Positions 22,246 to 34,249 of a DNA stretch of 64,000 nt are shown here, one piece after another. Made by a program: the position numbers and the translations under genes. How positions within the stretch are numbered: position 1 is the stretch's first letter; each line of letters opens with the position of its first letter. The notes under the pieces are model-generated. The model was not told the origin of the DNA. It saw nothing but the letters and a program-made list of their open reading frames with translations, and did not search any database. The stretch comes from Symsagittifera roscoffensis (taxonomy: Eukaryota; Xenacoelomorpha; Acoela; Convolutidae): contig NC_087064.1 in NCBI RefSeq assembly GCF_963678635.1, forward strand, positions 47,537,346-47,601,345. The letters run 5' to 3'.

Positions 22246-24632
22246 GATTTTAATGAATTTTTTGGTTTACTAGTTAAAATGCGTCCGCTCTATAAATTGA
22301 GGCATGTTAGTTGGTAAATTTCAATTTTTTCAATTTGACTGGTACTGCGTTGCAAAGCAGTTATGTAGACTCAAAATTGGCGAGCGTCACTTGGGAAATT
22401 TTGTAGACTCAAAGTTTTTCTCATTCAGTTTTCACAGTAGCGTTATGAATCGTATTTTTGCTTGTTTATGCGAAGTGCAAGTTCGCTTCTGTTTAAAATT
22501 TTGTTTTGGCGTTTGAGGGCATGATCAGTGCAGTTTGTGTTAAGTTAAATTGCAATCAAACGATTTTGGGATACAAGGAATGATTGCTTTAATACTTACT
22601 GAACGTGATTGCGTATTGAAAATGTAGAGAAAAACTAAGAAAAACAAAACCAGTGCTGATGCTTGAGTTAACTTTTGACAGCATTGGTTAACTTTTGAGG
22701 CCATGTTTCTGTACATTATTAAAAATGAAAATGACGACAACCTTTTTTTAAAAACAATGACTTCTCTCAGCAATGAGAAATATAATTAGCCTTCTGTTAG
22801 TATCTAATGGAAAAGGCTATTGCGGATAATAGTTATTTTGCAAAAACTATGGAACAACACAAAGCAACAAAAAACAATATTGTTCACATGAAACAAAAAA
22901 AAACATTGATTGCAGTGATTATTAAGGAGCTGTGAAGCAATAAAAAATACCATGTAACAAAATCTACCTCAAAATGTTGTTTTTAACTCAGCGAGTGAAA
23001 ATCCGTCTAAAATTTTTCATTTTCTGATGCTAAATTCTGATCATTCTTCAGTTTTCCTGCTTACCCATTGGTTTCTCGCTCAACCCAAGTACCCAAGCTA
23101 GAGTACAACTTCAGAATGAGTCCTAGGTTGGCTAAGCTAGAGTACAACTTCAGAATGAGTCCTAGGTTGGCTAGGGTGAAAACAGAGTAATGCAGAAAGA
23201 GCAAATTGTAGAGAAAAAGAGCTGAGTAGTCGAGGAAGAGGAAAAGGGGAATTCAATTGGATTTAGGAAAAGCCAAATAGATTAAGGAAAAGCCAAAAAC
23301 TTTGGGAGAAGTCAAAATTAATGGCTTCAGGAAAAGTCTAAAAGTTTGATTTTTTGATCGTTTTTCGATTTTTTTCACTTTTTTTGAAAACTACCCAGCC
23401 GAAACTGAGATGAAGAGTTCAAATGAAAGCGATTTGTAATTTTTTTCTTCAACTAAGCAGCTGATCTCCTAATTAAGCTGAGAAATTTTCAAGGTTTGGC
23501 GTTGAGTCCATTTTTCTGAAATATTGAAATTTACGCAATTCTGTATCAATACAATATAGAATTAATTTTTTTTTAAAATGTACATCCAGTATTAACGGGG
23601 CCAATAGCTTACTTCCAAGTGACTCTGGCGCATATGCATGGACGTGAGTCACACTACTAATCAAAGCAGCTGGGCGAGTACATGTAGGTCGGTTTCAACA
23701 TTTCCCCGGTTTAGAAGGGATTGGCCGGGATTGAAAGGGGGGGGGGCAAAAATAAAGATTTATAACAAAATGACTGTTCCCGTTGCTGCTTGATTAACTC
23801 GGCTTGCAAGCGGGTAGATTTATGGGGTTTTACCCGTCAGCAAATAGTGAATACAGTCAAGAAAAACAATTGGAATTTGGGCGGGAACACTCAGGGGTGA
23901 TTGGTTCGTGTGATATTAAATTTATGGTGGGGCTGTCTTCTGTTGGTAACGGATTGCTGCCCATATTGAGGTTCAGTTTTCGGCACATTTTTCTTGGTGC
24001 TAAAACTAAGGTGCCTCATCGATCCGTCGTCGATCATGATCGGACGGAGAACTTAGCAACCGCTGCAAGCACCGCTGACGGCGCGACCGTGGGTTCGTAG
24101 CGACGTTAAGTAAAGTATCGAGGATGCGATTCGCTTGAGACGTATCGAATCACCCTGGTGCTCTAATTGAATTTCGTGCAAATCTTGCAGGGTGGAGGCA
24201 GCGGTTACGTCATGTAACGCTGCCTTCCCGAAACGATAGTGTGTTTGATTACAAAGGGAAAAGAATAAGGCCTTGCGGCGGAATGCATAACTGTTTTTTC
24301 GGTGTAAATCACGGAGCTTGGCTTTACGGGCGGTAGATCTGGCCTCAATAAATACTACAATTTTTGAGTAATCGGAATATTTCATCCTAAAGTAATGTCG
24401 GTTTGCACACAATATTAAAACTCAAAATTCAAATACGTGCAGTTAAAGTGGTTATTCGATAAAAGAAGTAGATAGGCAAACAATGAGTTACACTTAAAAT
24501 AGATGAAGTTCGTCAGAAATTGTCACCCCTATGCCAGAAAATAAAATTTGACAAAATCAGCAAACCCCCCCCCCCCCCCCCAAATCGGAACTAAGGAAGC
24601 TAATATTATGAAATTCAGAGGCGCGATCTTAG

Positions 24633-24815
24633 AGATGATTTGACTCAATCATACAAAAACGGGACCCCTCAGACCATTAGGGGGCAAGTGATAACGGTCC
24701 CCGGAAGTGTAAATGGGGACCGAAAACTAATGGTCTACACTTCCGGGGACCGTTATCACTTGCCCCCCAATGGTCTGAGGGGTCCAGTTTTTCGTATGGT
24801 TGGGTCAAATCATCT
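24633..24815. repeat. Foldback, about 80-bp arms, copy 2
   Basis: Same structure as copy 1. One base pair is changed in both arms: CAGACCATT in the left arm and AATGGTCTG in the right arm, against CAGACCTTT and AAAGGTCTG in copy 1. Pairing is therefore preserved. Confidence 0.9.
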
Positions 24816-25971
24816 ATCAGAACTCTACAGCTAACAGCGGTAATGGGTTTAAATTTTAGTATGTTGTAAGCCTAGTTGAGGTAAGCTTAAGTTTTGAACC
24901 CCAGACACCTAGGACCCCCACTTCCGTTTTTGCCCAAAAAAAACAGACTCATCCTAACTTCCAGAAGTCATTTCTGGGCTCCAATGAGCGATAGGTTGGA
25001 TGGATGATAGTATTGGATGGATGATAATTGGATGGATGATAGGTAATGGCAAGATACATCTTGTGTTATAAATTGAACCTTTTCCAGCGGGTGGATCTGA
25101 AGCTATTAGCACTTGAAAAAAAAACGCCCCCCTAAGGCCGGAAATCGGCAATTTATGCAAAATATTGGACGGTGGCACAATTTTTTTATTGCGGCAATCG
25201 ACATAAGATACGAACGCCGAAAAAAGACCCCTTGCGAGTGAAGACCCTCCGGCGACTCCTTCCTGTGTTAATAGCCTTTTTCCGGACTCCTCGTTTACTT
25301 GCAATCAAGCTTAAAAATTTCAGATCCTTTCGATTCGACTGATAGATTATATCGTGACTATTCAGAGCCTTCTGTAATTAGACGTATATTCATTTGAAAA
25401 TATTTACTATTGGAGATCATTAAATTGTATTGACAAGACAGCTAAAAGCAATACATAGAAGGGGCAATCAACAGAGAGCAGTATAGAATAGTTGCCACCA
25501 ATTTAACCCTTTCGGGATTGTAGATAGTAGTGAATCTCGGTCACCCCTCTGAATTCACTGCTCCTTTGAGAAGAAATCCCCTAAATCTACAGTCTACACG
25601 AAATTTTTTTTCATTGTGTCTCAATTATAACTCAATCAATCAAAAAGTTATGTTTTGCTATAAAGCCTACATTGAGAATCTGTTTTGAGTACAAACAATC
25701 TTGTCTAAATGTATGCGCTATAATGTTAATTGATTTTTACAAAATTTGTTTTTTTTTCACATTATTTGTTACCTTTTATTTACACAAGCAAAACTTGTGT
25801 TATAGTTTGAACTCTCGTTTTTGTCAATCTAAGTCGCAAAAATTGTTGTGGTCAAAATGTTCATTTTGAAAGAATTCAATTTGATCAATAAACAGCTATT
25901 AAGTACAGCCACTGCTAAGGATATTAACACAGACTCTTATGTTACAAATAGCACTTAAGCTTCAAGGTATC

Positions 25972-26042
25972 ATGGATCTGTAGCGTAGAGGTAAGGAGAC
26001 CCGCAACAAAGTAAGAGGGTTCAAACCTGGGTAGGGTCGGAT
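25972..26042 (+). repeat. tRNA-like Pol III promoter region, copy 2
   Basis: CTGTAGCGTAGAGGTAAGGA (A-box-like) and GGGTTCAAACCTGGG (B-box with one change from copy 1) lie within macro-repeat unit 2. Confidence 0.55.
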
Positions 26043-28055
26043 GTTTTTAATGAACTTTTTGGTTTACTGGTTAAAATGCGTCCGCTCTATAAATTGAGGC
26101 AGGTTAGTTGGTAAATTTCGTTTTTTTTTCCAATTTGACTGTTACTGCGTTACAAAGCAATTCTGTAGACTCAAAATTGGCGTGCGTCACTTGAGAAATC
26201 TTGTAGACTCAAATTTTTTCTCATTCAGTTTTCACAGTAGCGTTATCGATCATATTTTTGTTTGTTTATCTGAAGTGCTGCTTCTGTTTAAATTTTTTTT
26301 CGGCGTTTGAGGGCATGATCAGTGCAGTTTGTGTTAAGTTAAATTGCAATTAAACGATTTTGGGATACAAGGAATGATTGCTTTAATACTTACTGAACGT
26401 GATTGCGTATTGAAAATTTAGAGAAAAACTGAGAAAAACAAAACCAATGCTGATGCTTGAGTTAACTTTTGACAGCATTGGTTAACTTTTGAGGCCTTGT
26501 TTCTGTACATTTTTAAAAATGAAAATGACGACAACTTTTTTTAAAAAACAATGACTTCTCTCAGCAATGAGAAATATAATTAACCTTCTGTTAGTATCTC
26601 GATGGAAAAGGCAAATGCGGATAATAATTATTTTGCAAAAACTATGGAACAACACAAAGCAACAAAAAACAACATTGTTCACATGAAACAAAAAAAAACA
26701 TTGATTGCAGTGATCATTAAGGAGCTGTGAAGCAATAATAAATACCATGTAACAAAATCTACCTCAAAATGTTGTTTTTAACTCAGCGAGTGAAAATCCG
26801 TCTAAAATTTTTCATTTTCTGATGCTAAATTCTGATCATTCTTCAGTTGTCCTGCTTACCCATTGGTTTCTCGCTCAAACCAAGTACCCAAGCTAGAGTC
26901 CAACTTCAGAATGAGTCCTACGTTGGCTAGGGTGAAAACAGAGTAATGCAGAAAGAGCAAATTGTAGAGAAAAAGAGCTGAGTAGTCAAGAAAGAGGAAA
27001 AGGGGAATTCAATTGGATTTTGGAAAAGCCAAATAGATTTAGGAAAAGCCAAAATTTTTGGAAGAAGTCAAAATTAATGGCTTCAGGAAAAGTGTAAAAG
27101 TTTGATTTTTGATCGTTTTTGGATTTTTTCACTTTTTTTGAAAACTACCCAGCCGAAACTGAGATGAAGAGTTCAAATGAAAGCGATTTGTAATTTTTTC
27201 CTTCAACTAAGCAGCTGATCTCCTAATTAAGCTGAGAAATTTTCAGGGTTTGGCGTTGAGTCCATTTTTCTGAAATATTGAAATTTACGCAATTCTGTAT
27301 CAATACAATATAGAATTAATTTTTTTTTTAAAATGTACATCCAGTGTTAACGGGGCCAATCGCTTACTTCCAAGTGACTGTGGCGCATATGCATGGACGT
27401 GAGTCATACTACTAATCAAAGCAGCTGTGCGAGTACATGTAGGTCGGTTTCAACATTTCCCCGGCTTAGAAGGGATTGGCCGGGATTGAAAGGGGGGGGG
27501 GCAAAATAAAGATTGATAACAAAATGACTGTTCCCGTTGCTGCTTGATTAACTCGGCTTGCAAGCGGGTAGATTTATGGGGTTTTACCCGTCAGCAAATA
27601 GTGAATACACTCAAGAAAACAATTGGAATTTGGGCGGGAACACTCAGGGGTGATTGGTTCGTGTGTTATTAAATTTATGGTGAGGCTGTCCTCTGTTGGT
27701 AACGGATTGCTGCCCAAGTTGAGGGTGAATTTCCGGCACATATTTTTCTTGTTGCTAAAACTAAGGTGCCTCATCGGTCCGTCGTCGATCATGATCGGAC
27801 GGAGAACTTGGCAACCGTTGCAAGCACGACTGACGGCGCGACCGTGGGTTCGTAGCGACGTTTAGTAAAGTATCGAGGATGCGATTCGCTTGAGACGTAT
27901 CGAATCACCCTGGTGCTCTAATTGAATTTCGTGCAAATCTTGCAGGGGGGAGGCAGCGGTTACGTCATGTAACGCTGCCTTCCCGAAACGATAGTGTGTT
28001 TGATTACAAAGGGAAAAGAATAAGGGCTTGCGGCGGAATGCATAACTGTTTTTTC

Positions 28056-28832
28056 TGGATAAATTTCCACTTGAGATAATTATTTAGGTCAAGGCCAGGT
28101 GTTTTCAGATTATCTTACATAATGTGTTACAGGTGTTGAGAAACATTACATTTGTCTTCATAATGTAATGAAACATGCGTAGTGAATGAACTAATTGTTT
28201 TGAGCAAATTACTCATTCATAATTAACATCAAAAGGTCACGCTTTCCGCCATAATTGTTTTAGAATTTACATTAAAAATGGAAGATGTTGAAAAGAGCCG
28301 ACGTTTAAAGTTGTGCTAAACGCAGAGGTTTTTGCGCGTCGAATTGTTAGAAAATGCTCTGCATTTTGCCGCTCAAATTGGATTTTTTGAGCGGCATCTA
28401 AAAAAATAGTTTGATCAAATTAGAAAAAAGACGGTTGCGTCGTAAGTACTTGGCTGCGTTCAAGAAAATCAAATACTGTGCAAACAAAGAATGCTTTTAC
28501 TCATAACAGAAAAAGTTCTTTTTTTCTTTAAGACAGTTGCCTTTTTATTTTCTATGAAAAGTAATTAATGTGAAACAACAGATAGAGCTCAAAAATGTGT
28601 CTACAGCGCGTCACTCTCAAAATTGTGTCTATGTAGAATATGAAATTCTACGTATGTCTAAGCAGCTCTTGTTCTCATTCATGTAGTAAGGGCCAAATGT
28701 CCATCACCCTGTTGAGGTCCCCCTCGGTCTGGGTACGATAATAAAAACAAATGGCTTCGGAGCCATCCCGACCGTGGTTATTTCCCGCTACGTATAAGCA
28801 TCTGGGGGGGTCTTCGTAAAAATGAACCCGAA
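28056..28832. other. Unique segment inside macro-repeat unit 3
   Basis: This segment is absent from units 1 and 2. It has no coding frame of note. Near its right end is the palindrome GGCTTCGGAGCC (about 28763). The sequence beyond it rejoins the macro-repeat at a point already passed, so it marks a complex rearrangement rather than a simple transposon insertion. No target duplication or terminal repeats are seen. Confidence 0.5.
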
Positions 28833-29788
28833 GCAGCTGGGCGAGTACATTTAGGTCGGTTTCAACAAGTTCCCGGTTTAAAAGGGATTGCCCGGGATTG
28901 AAAGGGGGACAAAAATAAAGATTGATAACGAAATGACTGTTCCCGTTGCTGCTCGGTTAACTCGGCTTGCAAGCGGGTAAATTTATGGGGTTTTACCCGT
29001 CAGCAAATAGTGAATACACTCAAGAAAACAATTGGAATTTGGGCGGGAACACTCAGGGGTGATTGGTTCGTGTGTTATTAAATTTATGGTGAGGCTGTCC
29101 TCTGTTGGTAACGGATTGCTGCCCAAGTTGAGGGTGAATTTCCGGCACATATTTTTCTTGTTGCTAAAACTAAGGTGCCTCATCGGTCCGTCGTCGATCA
29201 TGATCGGACGGAGAACTTGGCAACCGTTGCAAGCACGACTGACGGCGCGACCGTGGGTTCGTAGCGACGTTAAGTAAAGTATCGAGGATGCGATTCGCTT
29301 GAGGCGTACCGAATCACCCTGGTGCTCTAATTCATTTTCGCGCAAATCTTGCAGGGTGGAGGCAGCGGTTACGTCATGTAACGCTGCCTTCCCGAAACGA
29401 TAGTGTGTTTGATTACAAAGGGAAAAGGGTAAGGCCTTGCGGCGGAATGCATAACTGTTTTTTCGGGGTAAATCATGGAGCTTGGCTTTGCGGGCGGTAG
29501 AGCTGGCCTCAATAAATACTACAATTTTTGAGTAACCGGAATATTTCATCCTAAAGTAAAGTCGGTTTGCACACAATATTAAAACTCATAATTCAAATAC
29601 GTGCAGTTAAAGTGGTTATTCGATAAAAGAAGTAGATAGGCAAACAATGAGTTACGCTTAAAATAGATGAAGTTCGTCAGAAATTGTCACCCCTATGCCA
29701 GAAAAAAAAATTTGACAAAATCAGCAACCCCACCCCCAAATCGGAACAAAGGAAGCTAATATTATGAAATTCAGAGGCGCGATACTAG

Positions 29789-29971
29789 AGATGATTTGAC
29801 TCAAGCATACAAAAACGGGACCCCTCAGACCTTTAGGGGGCAAGTGATAACGTTCCCCGGAAGTGTAAATGGGGACTGAAAACTAATGGTCTACACTTCC
29901 GGGGACCGTTATCACTTGACCCCCAAAGGTCTGAGGGGTCCCGTTTTTCGTATGCTTGGATCAAATCATCT
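29789..29971. repeat. Foldback, about 80-bp arms, copy 3
   Basis: Third copy of the foldback, with a few unpaired changes (for example CTTGACCCCC in the right arm and CGTTCCCCGG in the left arm). Confidence 0.9.
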
Positions 29972-30817
29972 ATCAGAACTCGACAACTAACGGCGGTAAT
30001 GGGTTCAAATTTTAGTATAATGTAAGCCTAGTTGAGGTAAGCTTAAGTTTTGAACCCCAGACACCTAGGACCCCCACTTCCGTTTATGCCCAAAGTAAAC
30101 AGACCCATCCTAACTCCAGAAGTCATTTCTGGGCTCCAATGAGCGCAAGGAGCTGAAAATTGGATGGATGATAGGTAATGGCAAGATACATCTTGTGTTA
30201 TAAATTGAACCTTTTCCAGCGGGTGGATCTGAAGCTATTAGCACTTGAAAAAAAACGCCCCCTTAGGCCGGAAATAAGTAATTTATGCAAAATAATGGAC
30301 GGTGGCACAATTATTTTATTGCGGCAATCGACATAAGATACGAACGCTGAAAAAAGACCCCTTGCGAGTGAAGACCCTCCGGCGACTCCTTCCTGTGTTA
30401 ATAGCCTTTTTCCGGACTCCTCGGTGACTTGCAATCAAGCTTAAAAATTTCAGATCCTTTCGCTTTGACTGATAAATTATATCGCGACTATTCAGAGCCT
30501 TCTGTAATTAGACGTATATTCATTTGAAAAAGTTTACTATTGGAGATCATTAAATTGTATTGACAAGACAGCCTAAAAGCAATACACAGAAGGGGCAATC
30601 AACAGAGAGCAGTACAGAATAATTGCCACCAAGTTAACCCTTTCAAAATTGTAGATTGTAGTGAATTTCAATCTAAGTCGCAAAAATTATTGCGGACAAA
30701 ATGTGTTCATTTTGAAAGAGTTCAACTGGATCAATAAACAGCTATTAAGTACAGCCAATGCTAAGGATACACAGACTATTATGTTACAAATAGCACTTAA
30801 GCTTCAAGGTATCATGG

Positions 30818-30888
30818 ATCTGTAGCGTAGAGGTAAGGAGACCCGCAACAAAATAAGAGGGTTCGAACCTGGGCAGGGTCGGATGTTT
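30818..30888 (+). repeat. tRNA-like Pol III promoter region, copy 3
   Basis: CTGTAGCGTAGAGGTAAGGA followed by AGGGTTCGAACCTGGGC; same element as at 22170 and 25972. Confidence 0.58.
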
Positions 30889-31371
30889 TTCATGAATATT
30901 TTGGTTTACTAGTTTAAATGCGTCCGCTCTATAAATTGAGGCATGTTAGTTGGTAAATTTCATTTTTTTTCCAATTTGACTGGTACTGCGTTACAAAGCA
31001 ATTATGTAGACTCAAAATTAGGGTGCGTCACTTGAGAAATTTTGTAGACTCAAAGTTTTTCTCATTCAGTTTTCACAGTAGCGTTATGGATCATATTTTT
31101 GCTTGTTTATGCGAAGTGCAACTTCGCTTCTGTTTAAAATTTTTTTTGGCGTTTGAGGGCATGATCAGTGCAGTTTGTGTTAAGTTAATTTGCAATTAAA
31201 AGATTTTGGGATACAAGGAATGGTTGCTTTAATACTTACTGAACGTGATTGCGTATTGAAAATGTAGAGAAAAACTAAGAAAAACAAAACCAATGCTGAT
31301 GCTTGAGTTAACTTTTGACAGCATTGGTTAGCTTTTGAGGCCATGTTTCTGTACATTTTTTAATCTCTCTC

Positions 31372-31749
31372 TCAGGGATTCGAACCCCTGCCAACCCAAA
31401 GGGTCCCCCCTTTGGTACTTTTTAAGAAATCAATTTTTGGCCGACCGACCCTAAAATTTTTCTAAAGGCGCCAATATATACTAATTTTGAGGGGGAGCGC
31501 GCGCCAAAAAAACGCGTTTTTTTTTGTCAAAATTTTCCAAAAAGTGCCCAAAAACGGCTTTTTTGACCTGTTTTTTCAAAAAAATGCCTGCGGCGCAGAA
31601 AATTTGGCCAAAACAGGGTCCTTTTACTGCTTTGGGAGAGTTCGGAAAATCAATCTGATCGACCTAAAATAAAAAAAAGATCGTCCGAATTTTCAAAAAT
31701 TTTTTGAAAATCCGCCCCCCCCCTCGAGAAAATCCTAGATCCGCCCCTG
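31372..31749. mobile_element. hAT-like MITE-related copy, left end altered
   Basis: The body matches the MITE at 52405-52754 (ATCAATTTTTGGCCGACCGA, GGGGAGCGCGCGCCAAAAAA, a CTGCGGCGCAGAAAA block). The right end is CTCGAGAAAATCCTAGATCC followed by GCCCCTG. The left end is different and contains an inverted B-box-like GGGATTCGAACCCC. No target duplication is visible, so it is truncated or recombined. Confidence 0.6.
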
Positions 31750-31959
31750 ATATTCGTTAAGCAAAGTAAAATAGGACAATTGAGAACAGTGAAAAAAAAT
31801 TCAATTTTTAGCAGATTTATCGAAAATTTTTTGATTCCACAAATTGCGCTAAAAATTCCAAAAAAAACACTTAAATTGAGTGAAACTAAGTTTTCGCGGT
31901 TTAAATCAAGCATAAATACGCTATTGTAAGCCTGGAAGCTCACCTTAATAGCTCGAATT

Positions 31960-32170
31960 TGACAAAAATCAAAAACTTCAAAAAGGTGCTTCTCGACACG
32001 GAAGTTTTTTTAATGTCGTTCGAATCCCGACTGAAAGGGCTTTTACATGATATATCAGGTGCCCAGTCTGATGATTATTTGCGGTACTTTTTAGGTCAAA
32101 TTCACTAATTAGCCGCGCTCTCACGAAAGTGTAACAATTAAAAAACAAAGGAAAAGCTGAATGTTGCATG
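31960..32170 (+). repeat. Dispersed repeat family R2, fragment
   Basis: TTCTCGACACGGAAG, TGTCGTTCGAATCCCGACTG, AAAGGGCTTTTACATGATAT and GATGATTATTTGCGGTAC align in order with the copies at 8.7, 10.1 and 53.3 kb. Confidence 0.6.
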
Positions 32171-33018
32171 AAAAGCGAATCAGGAAATTTTGAACTTGAA
32201 AAACATTTTGAAAATCTAAAATGAGAGAATAATTTTCAGATATAAATGAAAGTTTCTTTCGGAAAGTAGGATTATCAAAATCAAAAACTCAAGAATGGTA
32301 AAATAGCGTAATAAGTAGAATTGTTCAAAGCCAACGAACTAATAGAAAAAACTGAGGTCTGGCAAAAAAGAAATGAACAAACTAAAGAAAAATGATGAAT
32401 AATTTTCAAATATTCATTGAAGCGAAAAAAGTTTAGTACCGGTAGACTCGCAGTGCAGAATAAGTCATGTACGATTATAAAAAGTAAGAGTAAAAAACAA
32501 GCTGAAAACAAAATTTTGAATTACAAATTCTGTCGCGAGATTCTGTCGCGAGTTACAAATTCGTGAGTTCCGCGAGAATATTTTAATTATGATGCCTGCG
32601 GCGGCTTCAGAAAAATGATATTGAGAAAAAAGAAAGTTTTGATTGAGAAAACAATTGGAGCTTTAAGTAGTGTAAAATAGACCTTTCGCACAATATTGAG
32701 TAATGAGGAGGTCAATTTTCTGCGGAAAGTTGGCCTCCGCAACTCTTCTTTGATCTACTATGTGGTTTGGGACATTATGTGGTTATAGGTCTAAAATCAT
32801 CAAGTCTGGATAATTAAAAAAAAACAATATTTGGCACATTGAATTACTGCACAAAAAAATAAATAATAATTTCTCTAAAATATCTTGTTTATGTTGACAT
32901 ATTTTGGCCTCTTGCTTTTTGTTAATTTGATTTTGTATTTGAGAAAATTTCGAGATCTTTATTGATTTTGCAAGTCTAGAGCAACTTGACATTTCAAGTA
33001 GTTTTTATGAGATTTCTT
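32171..33018. other. AT-rich flank 3' of the unknown minus-strand gene
   Basis: No exon is seen. It is probably the 3' UTR and downstream DNA of the gene at 33019-34249. Two nearby TTCTGTCGCGAG copies (about 32530-32560) form a short direct repeat. Confidence 0.4.
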
Positions 33019-33533
33019 CTAGTATCCAGTTGACACTGAAGCTAATGAGTTTGAGCTTCGAGCCTGTTCTACAGCTTGAAGCCATTTCATCACTAGGATT
33101 TTTTTCAAGGACAATTCGCTCCTTGGAGTTTCCGGGTAGAACCGTCCTGAAGACCCACCCCGTTGACCTCCAGTGCACTGTTGCTGACTGCTAGCCTGTT
33201 GAATAATCATTTGTTCATCCCTCACAAACTGTTCGTCTAAAGCTTCCATAATTTGCTTGTGTTCTTCTAGCGACTGTGGCGTAAGGAGACACGCACTTGA
33301 CACAATAGATGACGCTGCACTTAGTTTTTTAGGAAGGTTCCGACGTCCGCTGCTCAAATGTGAGCGTTGGCTTAGAGGTCGCTGGTTCAAACCTAGGTTC
33401 GACTGCTGTTTGGCTACAGACTGGGAATGCATATCTTGCAGAGATGAGAAAGGGTAATTAGTGCACCAGTTTAAAGCACAGCCTGATTTTTGCACGTTGG
33501 CAGAGTTGATTCGTTCGCTGCTGCCATAGCGAC
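33019..33533 (-). CDS. Unknown gene, exon 2
   Basis: Follows acceptor GTTTTTTGCAG, opens RYGSSERINSANVQ after the shared Gly and ends with SLASVSTGY and TAG at 33021-33019. It contains a Gln-rich patch (IIQQASSQQQ) and a Gly/Ser patch (GGQRGGSSGR). Confidence 0.6.
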
Positions 33534-34249
33534 CTGCAAAAAACTTTCTCGAGTTTCAAAAGAGCGCTTCGTTCAAATAAATACACTGTCTCGTTTGTAG
33601 GTACATAAATTTGTCATAAATTGGTTTAGTTGTTCTTATTTTTTGTAAAAAATGCAGCAAATATTTTTTTAATTATCAAGCAAAATTGTTGACGAAACAA
33701 CCCAGCAACATTTTTCAAAGGTATGAAAAAAATTGACGACGTTTTTTTAGGTGCACCGAATTGATTATTTGAGCTCTCCCAATTCACTTTTAAAATCCCT
33801 TTTTGACCAATTATTTTGCGCCGCCGGCAAATTTAGAAAAAGGTCGAAAAAGACAATTCAAAACCTTCCAAAATAAGACCTTATCGCAGGGGTAAAAATT
33901 TCAGGAAATCAATTTGACAGCTTGTTTTTTAATGGTAAAGCTAACCGGATCTTCTGTTAACGCTCTGTTTCGAAGTCGGCTTCCCATTGGTCAATTTTAC
34001 CACATGACCAAATTCAGCTGGAGTCCGCCGCCCGTACCGCTTATCCAGCTCCCCTTCCTCGCCTGCCCATTCGGGAGATCTTCGGCGAATGCTATTTTTG
34101 GAATTCTTACCACTTTTTTTATTCAAATACAAGTTGCTGTATTTTTTTGAGTATAAGATAAGTTCGGGTTGTTGCTGATCGTTTGCCATTTCGGCATTGC
34201 TGAAAAATAAAGCTGCCGAGGTCTGGCTACGATTCAAGCGTGGCAACAT
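33019..34249 (-). CDS. Unrecognised two-exon gene, 272 residues
   Basis: Two minus-strand exons (34249-33946 and 33533-33019) join in frame: the first ends TCC G and donor GTTAGC follows; the second follows acceptor TTTTTTGCAG and starts GT, giving Gly at the junction. The product is 272 residues, basic, Ser/Gln-rich and probably mostly disordered, with no signal peptide or membrane helix. Visible features are SIRRRSPEWAGEEGELDKRY and GRRTPAEFGH in exon 1, and a possibly helical TPQSLEEHKQIMEALDEQFV plus KILVMKWLQAVEQARSS in exon 2. I do not recognise the family. The start chosen is the first ATG after an in-frame TAA (34276); a second ATG (MANDQQQ) lies 20 codons on. Coding support rests on phase match, splice sites and composition. 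Confidence 0.6.
33946..34249 (-). CDS. Unknown gene, exon 1
   Basis: Starts at ATG 34249-34247 (MLPRLNRSQTSAALFFSNAE) and ends one base into a Gly codon before donor GTTAGC. The clusters of Arg/Lys and the SPEWAGEEGELDKRYGRR stretch are the most distinctive part. Confidence 0.55.

Larger units (their letters stand above)
19726..23209. repeat. Macro-repeat unit 1 (3.5 kb)
   Basis: First of three direct copies that open with GAGAAAAAGAGCTGAGTAGT. It lacks about 290 bp present in units 2 and 3, between AACTAAGCAG and GCAAAAATAAAG (junction near 19977). Order inside: A-rich start, GC-richer block (20040-20650), C homopolymer (13 C near 20800), foldback 20863-21046, a second minus-frame block (21185-21505), tRNA-like region (about 22170-22245), tail module (about 22470-22500) and a 42-bp tandem duplication at about 23095-23178. 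Confidence 0.85.
23210..26963. repeat. Macro-repeat unit 2 (3.75 kb)
   Basis: Second direct copy, collinear with unit 1 but retaining the 290-bp segment (about 23460-23750) that unit 1 lacks. The C homopolymer is 17 long here versus 13 in unit 1. The minus-strand open frame is interrupted by TAA (119 codons at 24053-24412). Confidence 0.85.
26964..31360. repeat. Macro-repeat unit 3, with insertion and internal duplication
   Basis: The third copy runs normally to about 28055, then has about 777 bp of unrelated sequence (28056-28832). It then restarts at GCAGCTGGGCGAGTACAT (28833), duplicating about 27421-28055, and continues to CATGTTTCTGTACATTTTT near 31360. The restarted part carries the longest minus frame of the family (197 codons, 28983-29576). 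Confidence 0.8.

Noticed and set aside
28983-29576. 197-codon minus-strand frame in the macro-repeat, with partial versions at 20053-20646, 24053-24412 and 27574-27792
   Set aside because: Copies differ mostly at positions that change the amino acid and carry independent stops (TAG in unit 1, TAA in unit 2). That fits chance openness of a GC-richer repeat, not a selected protein.
33257-33457. Plus-strand 66-codon frame with a tRNA-like GTTGGCTTAGAGGTCGCTGG
   Set aside because: Antisense to the coding exon of the unknown gene; the tRNA likeness is short and lacks stems.
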